Positions 14,747 to 21,487 of a stretch of DNA of 21,487 nt are shown piece by piece. Source of the DNA: JANRKT01 sp033763355 (lineage in GTDB: Bacteria > Bacteroidota > Bacteroidia > Chitinophagales > Chitinophagaceae). Each line of letters opens with the position of its first letter. The stretch's first letter is position 1. The stretch lies in the NCBI GenBank assembly GCA_033763355.1, contig JANRKT010000126.1, positions 1 to 21,487 on the forward strand, written 5' to 3'. The notes under the pieces were generated by a model. It ran no database searches. It saw nothing but the letters and a program-made list of their open reading frames with translations, and had not been told where the DNA came from. The position numbers and the translations under genes were made by a program.

Positions 14747-16063
14747 ATGCTCCTGCTGTATTCGGCGCAAAGCGGAAATAGATGGCATTATATAGCGGAA
14801 ACATTGCTGCAGGATATATGTGGTTTATACATTTCTTTTACCCATAACAGAGAAGAGTTCATTTCTTACGACGGGCCAAAAATCAATTATTCAGCTGAAC
14901 GGATAACGGATAAAGAAATCCATATCACCCCTTCTCATTTGCTTTTTGAAGAAGGCATAAAAAAACAACAGGTTGAAGTTTTTGAAATCAACGGGTATAA
15001 AGCTTTTTTCCGCACCACCGGCGGGGATATTGTTTTTGATATTTTTGCCGCCTCGTTTTATCTCATCAGCCGTTATGAAGAATACCTTCCGCATAAAAAA
15101 GACGAATACGGCCGCTATGCACATACCGGCAGCCTCGCATTTAAAGAAAACTTCCTTCAGCTCCCGCTGGTAAACATATGGCTCCATGATTTTAAACTTG
15201 TTTTAAAAAGATATTTCCCCGCAATTGTGTTCAGGAACCAGCGGTTCAGGTTTATCCCCACTTATGATATTGATGTGGCCTTCTCATACCTCAACAAAGG
15301 CCTCATACGCAGCGCAGGGGGGTTGTTGAAATCACTGTTTAAAGGTGAAATTTCAGCAGTAAAAGAAAGAATAAAAGTATGGCAGGGCAAACAGGAAGAC
15401 CCTTATGATGTTTACGAATGGCTGATTGCATTACATCTTAAATATGGTTTAAAGCCTTATTACTTTTTCCTCATTGCCAAAGAGCAGAAAGGTTTTGACA
15501 GGAACATTGAACCTACAAGGGATGATATGCAGGAGCTCATCCAATACCATGCGCAGGGTTATCATGTAGGTCTTCACCCTTCGTGGCAAAGCGGCGATGA
15601 CGACCAGTTGCTGCGTGAAGAGCTGGAACTGATGGAATACATCATCAACCGGAAAACAGAATGCAGCAGGCAGCATTACATCAGGTTTTCATTGCCCCTC
15701 ACCTACCGCAAACTGATTGCATCAGGAATAGAAAAAGAATTTTCAATGGGCTACGGCGGCATCAATGGCTTCAGGGCCTCTGTAGCCAGTACGTTTCACT
15801 GGTATGATCTTGCAGCAGAAGAAAAAACTTCGCTGATCATTTACCCTTTCTGTTTTATGGATGCCAACGCTTATTACGAACAAGGTTATACGCCACAGCA
15901 GGCTTACGCCGAATTGAAAACTTATCACGACACAGTAAAAAAAGTAAACGGCACACTCATCACCATCTGGCACAACCATTTCTTCAGCAATACAAGGGGC
16001 TTTGAAGGATGGAAAGAAGTTTATGAAGTGTTTTTAAATGAGGTGGTGTATTGGGATTTGTGA
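14747..16063 (+). CDS. Polysaccharide deacetylase-like protein
   Basis: Protein of 438 aa with no obvious signal peptide. The N-terminal ~165 residues form a separate domain (LLYSAQSGNRWHYIAETL; TPSHLLFEEG; DIFAASFYLISRYEEYLP) of the type found before deacetylase domains in Bacteroidota. The C-terminal part resembles the NodB/polysaccharide-deacetylase barrel: strand FRFIPTYDIDVAFSY with candidate metal ligands D174 and D176, GYHVGLHPSW with H277, a GYGGINGFRAS loop, and the terminal TIWHNHFFSN (H409, H411). The classical motif 2 HxxxH is not visible, so activity is uncertain. A role in cell-surface glycan modification is inference. It follows lutB by 77 bp. The ATG at 14747 gives the family-like LLLYS start. 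Confidence 0.85.
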   Translation: MLLLYSAQSGNRWHYIAETLLQDICGLYISFTHNREEFISYDGPKINYSAERITDKEIHITPSHLLFEEGIKKQQVEVFEINGYKAFFRTTGGDIVFDIFAASFYLISRYEEYLPHKKDEYGRYAHTGSLAFKENFLQLPLVNIWLHDFKLVLKRYFPAIVFRNQRFRFIPTYDIDVAFSYLNKGLIRSAGGLLKSLFKGEISAVKERIKVWQGKQEDPYDVYEWLIALHLKYGLKPYYFFLIAKEQKGFDRNIEPTRDDMQELIQYHAQGYHVGLHPSWQSGDDDQLLREELELMEYIINRKTECSRQHYIRFSLPLTYRKLIASGIEKEFSMGYGGINGFRASVASTFHWYDLAAEEKTSLIIYPFCFMDANAYYEQGYTPQQAYAELKTYHDTVKKVNGTLITIWHNHFFSNTRGFEGWKEVYEVFLNEVVYWDL

Positions 16064-16096
16064 AAGTCTGTAAACAATGAATTTCCCCCCAGGCCT

Positions 16097-16140
16097 CCCG
16101 GGTTTTTCATTGCGTTAGCTTGTGCGCAGCAAAACCCGGG
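16097..16140. repeat. REP-like GC-rich imperfect palindrome
   Basis: Outer arms CCCGGGTTTT (16097-16106) and AAAACCCGGG (16131-16140) pair perfectly over 10 bp. After a small asymmetric internal loop, TGCG (16111-16114) pairs with CGCA (16125-16128) around a short loop. It lies 33 bp past the deacetylase-like stop. No T-run follows on the plus strand, so it is not a classical intrinsic terminator, although it may stop or stabilise the transcript. The bulged two-part stem resembles bacterial REP units. Confidence 0.55.
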
Positions 16141-16276
16141 GTTCAATTATTTATCTGGTTCCAATAACACTCGGATGTAATTTGACATTATAATCCTAAG
16201 GTCTATGCCAACACACAAATGCGGGGTACAGAAGACCCCGGGCAGACGAAAAGCGGACGGAAGATTCCCAAAGAAA

Positions 16277-16311
16277 AAACGAACTCCTGCAAAAAATACA
16301 GAAGTTCGTTT
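16277..16311 (-). terminator. Intrinsic terminator of the SusCD operon
   Basis: Arms AAACGAACT (16277-16285) and AGTTCGTTT (16303-16311) pair over 9 bp, extended inward by CTG/CAG. On the minus strand the stem runs into GTTTTTTCTT. It lies 24 bp past the stop of the last operon gene (16335). On the plus strand it is followed by TTTCTT and may also work weakly in the other direction. Confidence 0.85.
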
Positions 16312-16334
16312 CTTAACAAGATTAATATTATCTT

Positions 16335-17219
16335 TTACTTTTTCCGCAATGTTAATTTTTGAAGTCCCTGATCTCCAAAGGGCGGAGCCGAAAACCTGAT
16401 GCTAACATCTATTGTACCTATACATGAAAATACAAATCCGGTACTGCCTGTCCCATTAACAGTAGTAAAACCAAAAGCGCTGTAATCACCCCACGCAAGG
16501 CCGCTTGGTGAAGTAGCTGCACCTGTTGCAGGATTAACAGTGATATACAAAGGATTTATTACAGTTCCGTAAATTGGATTCGGCCAAACCTTACTCAGGT
16601 TAACCTGGTTTGCACCGGGGCCATCAGTTACCTGAACCTCATCTCCTACAGACCAATCAGCCCATTGATCCGCTACTACTATATAGGTACCTGCAGCAGG
16701 AGGTGCAAAGGGGCAAATTACACTGGTACTCCAGGTTAATACCATATTATAAGCAGGCAGACCCTGGTAACCACTGTTGGTATTGGCTGCATCATGTATA
16801 GCCCCCGCCTTTGTTACACACTGATTATAAATTATATAAGAAGTGCCTGGTGAAAGGTCAGCAGGAGTAACTCCCAATGCAGTAGCTATTTCCGCTGCTG
16901 TTACTTCAAGCTTTGTTTCCCCGCTATAAGGAACCTCTTTTATTTTTTTCCAGGCTGTACGGTTAAGATTTGCGCTTGCGCCTTTCGTTACGTATAACAC
17001 TATTTTTTCAATCGGCTCACCGTATTCCTTAACCGTAATGCCAACCTTACTGCCTGCAAGGTTTGCGTAATTAATAGTATTTCCCTGGCTGCTAACCAAA
17101 GTAACGTAAGAACCGGAACCATTGGCCTCAGGGTCAGATACCACTTCCCCTTTTTTACAGGAGTACATTGCCGCAACCATTGCGGCAAGTAACAATATAT
17201 TTGATTTTAGTTTTCCCAT
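16335..17219 (-). CDS. Lipoprotein of unknown function, third gene of the SusCD operon
   Basis: Protein of 294 aa. The signal MGKLKSNILLLAAMVAAMYS is followed by lipobox cysteine C21 and KKGEVVSDP. A Lys-Lys/acidic run just after the cysteine is common in exported Bacteroidota surface lipoproteins. The mature part looks all-beta, in two halves: YVTLVSSQGNTINYANL to YSGETKLEVTAAEIATALG, then a Gly/Pro/Thr-rich half including CPFAPPAAGTYIVVADQWAD. I recognise no named domain and see no enzyme motif. It starts 13 bp after the SusD stop and ends before a strong terminator, so it is the last operon gene. By position it could be a surface ligand-binding accessory protein like SusE/SusF. The ATG at 17219 is preferred: the upstream extension to 17423 lies inside susD and would bury the signal peptide. 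Confidence 0.85.
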   Translation of the reverse strand: MGKLKSNILLLAAMVAAMYSCKKGEVVSDPEANGSGSYVTLVSSQGNTINYANLAGSKVGITVKEYGEPIEKIVLYVTKGASANLNRTAWKKIKEVPYSGETKLEVTAAEIATALGVTPADLSPGTSYIIYNQCVTKAGAIHDAANTNSGYQGLPAYNMVLTWSTSVICPFAPPAAGTYIVVADQWADWSVGDEVQVTDGPGANQVNLSKVWPNPIYGTVINPLYITVNPATGAATSPSGLAWGDYSAFGFTTVNGTGSTGFVFSCIGTIDVSIRFSAPPFGDQGLQKLTLRKK

Positions 17220-17232
17220 GATTATTAAGTTT

Positions 17233-18918
17233 TTATTTGATGAAACCTGCAGGATTGGTATCCCAGAACACCTGCACATCCACAGTTTTGGTTTGTGCAT
17301 TGACATTGCGGTTAACATAAACCGAGGGATAAAGCATTGACCTTGTAAATGATCCCGGGTTGGGATCAATGGTAGGTTGCATATTTGTTGGTTTACCTGT
17401 GCGGCGGTAATTATTCCATGCATCCAGACCGTTACCCCACAGGGCTATGTAATATTCTTTGATGATGACGTCAAGCCTTTCGTTGTTTGTGGCAGCCGCA
17501 TCATACAAAGCCAGTACTTTGTTTACATAGTTATTTATCTTGGTTGCATCCGGTACAAGAGTTGAAGGTGGTGCCACATTAACCGTTGCGGGAAAGCCTA
17601 TTACCTTGGTCATAGATTTACGCACACCACTTTCCAGTAATACTCTCGGGTCACCCGCAGTACCCAATATTAGCGCTGATTCCGCTTTCAGGAATTCAGT
17701 AAATACAGATAACCAGATGGGCTGGATACCTGCACCCTGGCCACCTCTGTTCAGTGCTACGCTGGTTCCCTGGTTTGCATCAAAATCTCCGCCGTAAGGG
17801 TAGATACCTACAGTAGTTCTTCTGTTGCCATCAGGCGGAATACCTGAGTTATCTCCATGGTCTCTTCCCCAAAAACCAGAGGTCGTAAGACAGAAAGGCA
17901 TTCCGGCAGGAAAGTGAGCTGGCGTTGGTGACACAGAACATGATGATGTCTGTGAGTTCACATCTGCATATGTTGTGCGCTGACGGTAAAAATAATATCT
18001 CGTACGGGGATCACTGTTGTCTGCGGCAGGGTTATTATTATTGAAACTTCCCTTTTCCTGAACCAACGCCCACATGAACCATGTACCCATATAATCACCT
18101 GCAGAGCCTGTAGCAGAATAATTGCCATTGTACCGCGGGTGGCGGCTGTTGGGGTTGGCCTGTTTGGTTGAATACTTGAATTCAAAATCCTCTGCCTGTG
18201 TATCAATGATGTCCTGTGTAAGCAGTGCATCAATTTTTGTTTTTGCAGTATTATCAACCAGGCGTGTATTCAGATAGGCCCTGAGTTTTAAAGTTCTTGC
18301 AACAGCTTTCCATCTTGTAACACCGGCTGCTCCTGTTGTTCCGAAAAACAAATCCTGCGTTCCGGGATAAGCTCCTGTTGGTTTATCCAGGTCAGCAAGC
18401 GCTTCATCTAAAAGAGCTATTGCTGCAGCATAAGCATCTTTACCACTTGTGGCTGCCGGGTTTGTATTCTCTGACCCAAGGTTTGCCTCAGCAACAGGAA
18501 TATTTCCAAACATGTCCACGAGGGTCATTATGGTATATGCCTTCATGATCTTGGCCATTGCCACATTTACAAACTTCTTTTCCGTTGTTGCAACGGGGAT
18601 GAGCGCATTGATATGCTTTAAAACGGAAGTGTATGCAGTACCCCAGATGCCGTCAAAACTCTGGGGCTGGTAGGCATTATCATACCTCGGCCCATACATT
18701 ACAATCTGCCGTGTTACTTCCATCCCAAAACTGGAAGCCGTGTTGAAAAAACCGGCAAATGCAAGTTGCGCCTGGGTCAGGTACAGGTCGGCGCTGGCAG
18801 CATCCGGGCGGGGGCTGTTGGGATTGTCCAGCATGCTGTCAAACTTTTTGCAGGAGCTTAACACCGCTGCAAAAGCGATTGATATAAAAAATATTTTTTT
18901 CAGTTTCATTGTAGTCAT
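17233..18918 (-). CDS. SusD/RagB family nutrient-binding outer-membrane lipoprotein
   Basis: Protein of 561 aa. The lipoprotein signal is MTTMKLKKIFFISIAFAAVL with lipobox SSC (C23) and KKFDSML. The mature part begins DNPNSPRPDAASADLYLTQAQ, typical of the SusD-like type. It contains TPR-like helices (MAKIMKAYTIMTLVDMFGNIPV; ALLDEALADLD; RWKAVARTLKLRAYLNTR) and a C-terminal EYYIALWGNGLDAWNNYRRTG with YPSVYVNRN. It sits on the cell surface as the lid of the SusC transporter and captures the substrate, which may be a glycan or a peptide; nothing here fixes which. It starts 9 bp after the susC stop, so the two are translationally close. Two ATG codons compete (18918 and 18909); either leaves a good signal peptide. 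Confidence 0.94.
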   Translation of the reverse strand: MTTMKLKKIFFISIAFAAVLSSCKKFDSMLDNPNSPRPDAASADLYLTQAQLAFAGFFNTASSFGMEVTRQIVMYGPRYDNAYQPQSFDGIWGTAYTSVLKHINALIPVATTEKKFVNVAMAKIMKAYTIMTLVDMFGNIPVAEANLGSENTNPAATSGKDAYAAAIALLDEALADLDKPTGAYPGTQDLFFGTTGAAGVTRWKAVARTLKLRAYLNTRLVDNTAKTKIDALLTQDIIDTQAEDFEFKYSTKQANPNSRHPRYNGNYSATGSAGDYMGTWFMWALVQEKGSFNNNNPAADNSDPRTRYYFYRQRTTYADVNSQTSSCSVSPTPAHFPAGMPFCLTTSGFWGRDHGDNSGIPPDGNRRTTVGIYPYGGDFDANQGTSVALNRGGQGAGIQPIWLSVFTEFLKAESALILGTAGDPRVLLESGVRKSMTKVIGFPATVNVAPPSTLVPDATKINNYVNKVLALYDAAATNNERLDVIIKEYYIALWGNGLDAWNNYRRTGKPTNMQPTIDPNPGSFTRSMLYPSVYVNRNVNAQTKTVDVQVFWDTNPAGFIK

Positions 18919-18927
18919 TTTTTCAGT

Positions 18928-21487
18928 TTAGAATGTTACCCTGATGCTTGCCCCGAAACGGCGTGATGTAGGACCGGAAAGGTATTCCAGACCGCGTACA
19001 TTGCTTACGCCGAGGCTTGATGTTTCCGGATCAAAATTCACATACTTGGGGAAATTGGGGGCATTGTACCAAAGGTTCTGTCCTGAAATGGTCAGGGATA
19101 CAGATCCGAAGGGTAATTTACTGAGCACGGATGCGGGCAGTGAATAAGAGAAGGAAGCTTCCCTCAGCCTTATTACTGTTGCATCATAAGTGATCAGGTC
19201 GGCCATACCAAAGAAACCGCTGTAGTTGTTAAACCCGGCCTGGCTGGCGCTGATCTGCACATCATTGGGGGTACCGTCAGCTTTAACGCCTGGCAATATA
19301 ATGGGTAACAACCTGTCAAAGTCTGTGTCTTTTGTTAACCCGCGGCCGACAAGTGTACCGGGTGTGTAGGCCAGCATGTCGCCACCATGGGTATAATCCC
19401 ACTGCATGCGGAATGAAAAGCCTTTAAAACCAAGTGTACTGATACCTGTGAGTTTAAAATCCGGGTTGGGGTCTCCGATGATGCCAATGGCATTGGATGT
19501 AACATAATCGCCGCTGGCATTAACTACCCTTACGCCTGCAAGCGGTAATACATTCCCTTTGGCATCTTTAATCGCCTGACCTGTTTTCGGGTCAATCTTG
19601 GAAGTATAGCTCCCTTGAATAACACCAAGGGGCTGGTCATTCATAGCAAACAAACCTTCGTTACTGAAACCGTCAATCACGATTTGTTTGATATCATCTG
19701 GAAGGCCTGATACTTTGTTACGGTTAAGTGTAAAATTCGCATCTAATTGCCAGTTCCAGTCCCTGCTGCGTATTACATTATAACCGAGGCCCAGTTCAAT
19801 ACCCATATTGCGTACTGAACCAGCATTGACAGACGTTACTGTAAACCCTGTTGAAGGATCAAGCTGTCGGTCGAGGATTTGATCGTCTGATACCCTCCTG
19901 TATAATGTCAGGTCAAGGTTTACCCTGTTATTGATGAATTTACCTTCAACACCTACTTCTATTTCACTCAGCAATTCAGGTTTCAGGTTGGGGTTGGCCA
20001 AACGGTTGCTTATGCTGTTGGCATTAAGTACAGTCCCAACCCTGTCAACAAATACATTGGTGCTGATGTTGAGAACAGGCCGTGTTGTATAAGGGAAACC
20101 GAAATTGGCGCTGGTAGAATAACCTGCACGTATCTTCAGGTAATTAACCATCCTGCTGTTCTTGAAACTTTCAAAAGCAGAGGTAGGTATGAAGGAAACA
20201 CTTGCTGAAGGATAAAAGATGGAACGGTTTGCTTTTTCCAGGTTAGATGACCAACTGTTGCGGCCACCAAGGGTAAGGTAAACAAACTCCTTGTATCCTA
20301 ACAATGCCTGTGCAAATACACCGATTGACTGTGTCCTTGATTTAAAGTCAATCCCAGATCCGTCTTCTGTCACATTTTCGTGAACGATGAAGTTATCGTG
20401 GTCAAAAAGCCCGTAAACCAATTGCTGTGAACTTTTCTGGCCATCCTGGGAATAAATCCTTTCCTGAGAGTTGGCGCCGGCATCAACATTTAAACGCCAG
20501 CTTGATGAAAGGTCTGTGCTGTAATTAAGAAGGATGGAGTGGTCCCATATGGTATTGCGTCCGTTAACTGTGCGGTGCATACCCAATACATCGCCAACCC
20601 TTCCACCTTTGTTTTGGGAATAGAAGTTGAAATCGCTGTAGTTATCAAACCCAACCCTGTAAGTAAGGTTCAGGCTTTTCAGGATATCATACCTCGCAGC
20701 AAGGTTACCAAATATGCGGTTAACTTTCTGACCTGTGAAAGAATTTTTAACCGTCCATATCGGGTGCTGTATATCATTGGAAGGGCGATAATAAATTGAT
20801 GATTTATCCAGCGGGTTTTCATAAGGCAAGTCCTGGATACTAACCGCCCTTGGGGTATAAAGCAAATTACCAAATACGGAAGAAAAAGACGGGTTACTAC
20901 CAAAACTGGTTGCAGTGGGAGGGGATTTATAATCAGTAATGGCATAGTTGGCCGTACCGCTGAATGTAAAATTATTGCTGAGCTTAACTGACCCGCCCAT
21001 ACCAAAGGTATTTTTAAATAAACCGTTACCGGGTGTAAAACCTTCATCGCTCATATAACTGTAATTGGCGTTGAAAGTTGCATTGGTTCCTGATGCAGAC
21101 ACATTCACTGATGTTGTGCTGATCTTACCGGTTTTAAAAAAGTTTTTTACACTGTTGTACGGTTTAAACTCAAGCGTTGCACCCTGAAATTGCGGAAATG
21201 CAGCCGCAAGTGCTGCAGTACCATAAGGATGAGGTACAGTGGCCGGAGGATCAGTAAATTTAGCTCCCCAGTTACTGAAGAATGCAAAGCCAAGGCTCTG
21301 GTCAAAACCACCACCATAACTGTTCTGGTATTCGGGCAGGTTGGCCACCTGGTTAAGGAAGTAAGATTGCGTAAGTGTTACTTCCATTTTCTTGTTGGTC
21401 CTTCTTGTAGAACCATTCTTGGTGGTTATTACTACCACACCGTTCCTTCCCAATTCGCCATACAATGTCGTAGCGCTTAATCCTTTC
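18928..21487 (-). CDS. SusC/RagA family TonB-linked outer-membrane transporter, 5' end cut by window edge
   Basis: The frame is open to the window edge and gives about 852 residues. The missing part is the signal peptide, the carboxypeptidase-like domain, the TonB box and most of the plug. The first visible residues, KGLSATTLYGELGRNGVVVI, are the end of the plug domain and are diagnostic of SusC/RagA. The rest is the 22-stranded barrel, with repeated alternating aromatic strands such as NATFNANYSYMSDEGF, FSGTANYAITDY and LDLTLYRRVSDDQILDR, closing with RRFGASIRVTF, whose terminal Phe is typical of outer-membrane barrels. It imports substrates in a TonB-dependent way together with the adjacent SusD. 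No sigma/anti-sigma regulator or degradative enzyme is visible on this side; they may lie beyond 21487. Confidence 0.96.
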   Translation of the reverse strand, partial: KGLSATTLYGELGRNGVVVITTKNGSTRRTNKKMEVTLTQSYFLNQVANLPEYQNSYGGGFDQSLGFAFFSNWGAKFTDPPATVPHPYGTAALAAAFPQFQGATLEFKPYNSVKNFFKTGKISTTSVNVSASGTNATFNANYSYMSDEGFTPGNGLFKNTFGMGGSVKLSNNFTFSGTANYAITDYKSPPTATSFGSNPSFSSVFGNLLYTPRAVSIQDLPYENPLDKSSIYYRPSNDIQHPIWTVKNSFTGQKVNRIFGNLAARYDILKSLNLTYRVGFDNYSDFNFYSQNKGGRVGDVLGMHRTVNGRNTIWDHSILLNYSTDLSSSWRLNVDAGANSQERIYSQDGQKSSQQLVYGLFDHDNFIVHENVTEDGSGIDFKSRTQSIGVFAQALLGYKEFVYLTLGGRNSWSSNLEKANRSIFYPSASVSFIPTSAFESFKNSRMVNYLKIRAGYSTSANFGFPYTTRPVLNISTNVFVDRVGTVLNANSISNRLANPNLKPELLSEIEVGVEGKFINNRVNLDLTLYRRVSDDQILDRQLDPSTGFTVTSVNAGSVRNMGIELGLGYNVIRSRDWNWQLDANFTLNRNKVSGLPDDIKQIVIDGFSNEGLFAMNDQPLGVIQGSYTSKIDPKTGQAIKDAKGNVLPLAGVRVVNASGDYVTSNAIGIIGDPNPDFKLTGISTLGFKGFSFRMQWDYTHGGDMLAYTPGTLVGRGLTKDTDFDRLLPIILPGVKADGTPNDVQISASQAGFNNYSGFFGMADLITYDATVIRLREASFSYSLPASVLSKLPFGSVSLTISGQNLWYNAPNFPKYVNFDPETSSLGVSNVRGLEYLSGPTSRRFGASIRVTF

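Larger units (their letters stand above)
16064..16334. other. Convergent gap between the deacetylase-like gene and the SusCD operon
   Basis: These 271 bp hold two hairpins, listed separately, and a small GGGGT/ACCCC dyad in 16221-16240. A short rightward frame at 16205-16399 runs over the terminator into the antisense of the lipoprotein gene and is not credible as a gene. Nothing else is recognised. Confidence 0.55.

Noticed and set aside
16182..16194. TTGACA and TATAAT hexamers
   Set aside because: They are separated by only 1 bp instead of about 17 and are not the promoter type of Bacteroidota.
16205..16399. Rightward 64-aa frame in the convergent gap
   Set aside because: It reads through the operon terminator and into the antisense of the lipoprotein gene; composition is non-protein-like (many K, R, P).
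17220..17423. N-terminal extension of the third lipoprotein into susD
   Set aside because: It overlaps susD by almost 200 bp and would place the lipoprotein signal in the interior of the protein.

Overview
The window comes from a member of the phylum Bacteroidota, probably Chitinophagaceae or a close relative. The evidence for the phylum is a SusC/SusD pair, the gliding proteins GldE and GldD, the mutY-ssb-gldE-gldD gene order, HU and RNase G of Bacteroidota type, TAnnTTTG promoter-like motifs, and the absence of clear Shine-Dalgarno sites. The family-level placement is inference from protein flavour only. Base composition is moderately AT-rich, and nothing suggests a plasmid or prophage; no transposase, integrase, tRNA, rRNA or CRISPR was seen.

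Layout. 1-266 (-): 5' part of a small conserved protein of unknown function, cut by the window edge. 267-816: a 550-bp gene-free stretch with a phased array of CCGT plus A-tract units and a perfect 10-bp dyad. 817-5530 (+): comEC (DNA uptake channel), purH (last two steps of IMP synthesis, with an unusual GC-rich in-frame insertion) and an EamA-type exporter. 5546-8575 (-): a leftward cluster, read in the order HU, a TPR protein, a 31-residue basic protein of the bS22/mS38 (AURKAIP1/COX24) type, and an RNase E/G family ribonuclease. 8803-16063 (+): mutY, ssb, gldE, gldD, a DUF3109 cysteine-rich protein, a LutB-like iron-sulfur protein, and a polysaccharide-deacetylase-like protein. 16064-16334: a convergent gap with a REP-like hairpin and a strong terminator for the leftward operon. 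16335-21487 (-): a nutrient uptake operon of SusC (cut by the window edge), SusD and a third lipoprotein of unknown function.

How the genes fit together. Most of the window is housekeeping: DNA uptake and repair (ComEC, MutY, SSB), nucleoid structure (HU), purine synthesis (PurH), RNA processing with a probable small ribosomal protein (RNase G, bS22-like), and gliding/envelope function (GldD, GldE). The one accessory system is the SusCD operon. It has no degradative enzyme inside the window, so its substrate cannot be read here. I found no complete undescribed multi-gene system. The best leads are the phased repeat array at 431-541, the GC-rich insertion inside purH, the easily missed 31-aa ribosomal-type gene, and the third lipoprotein of the SusCD operon. 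Several genes have no usable ATG (gldE TTG, DUF3109 GTG, rng GTG or TTG), and I chose those starts by family N-termini.
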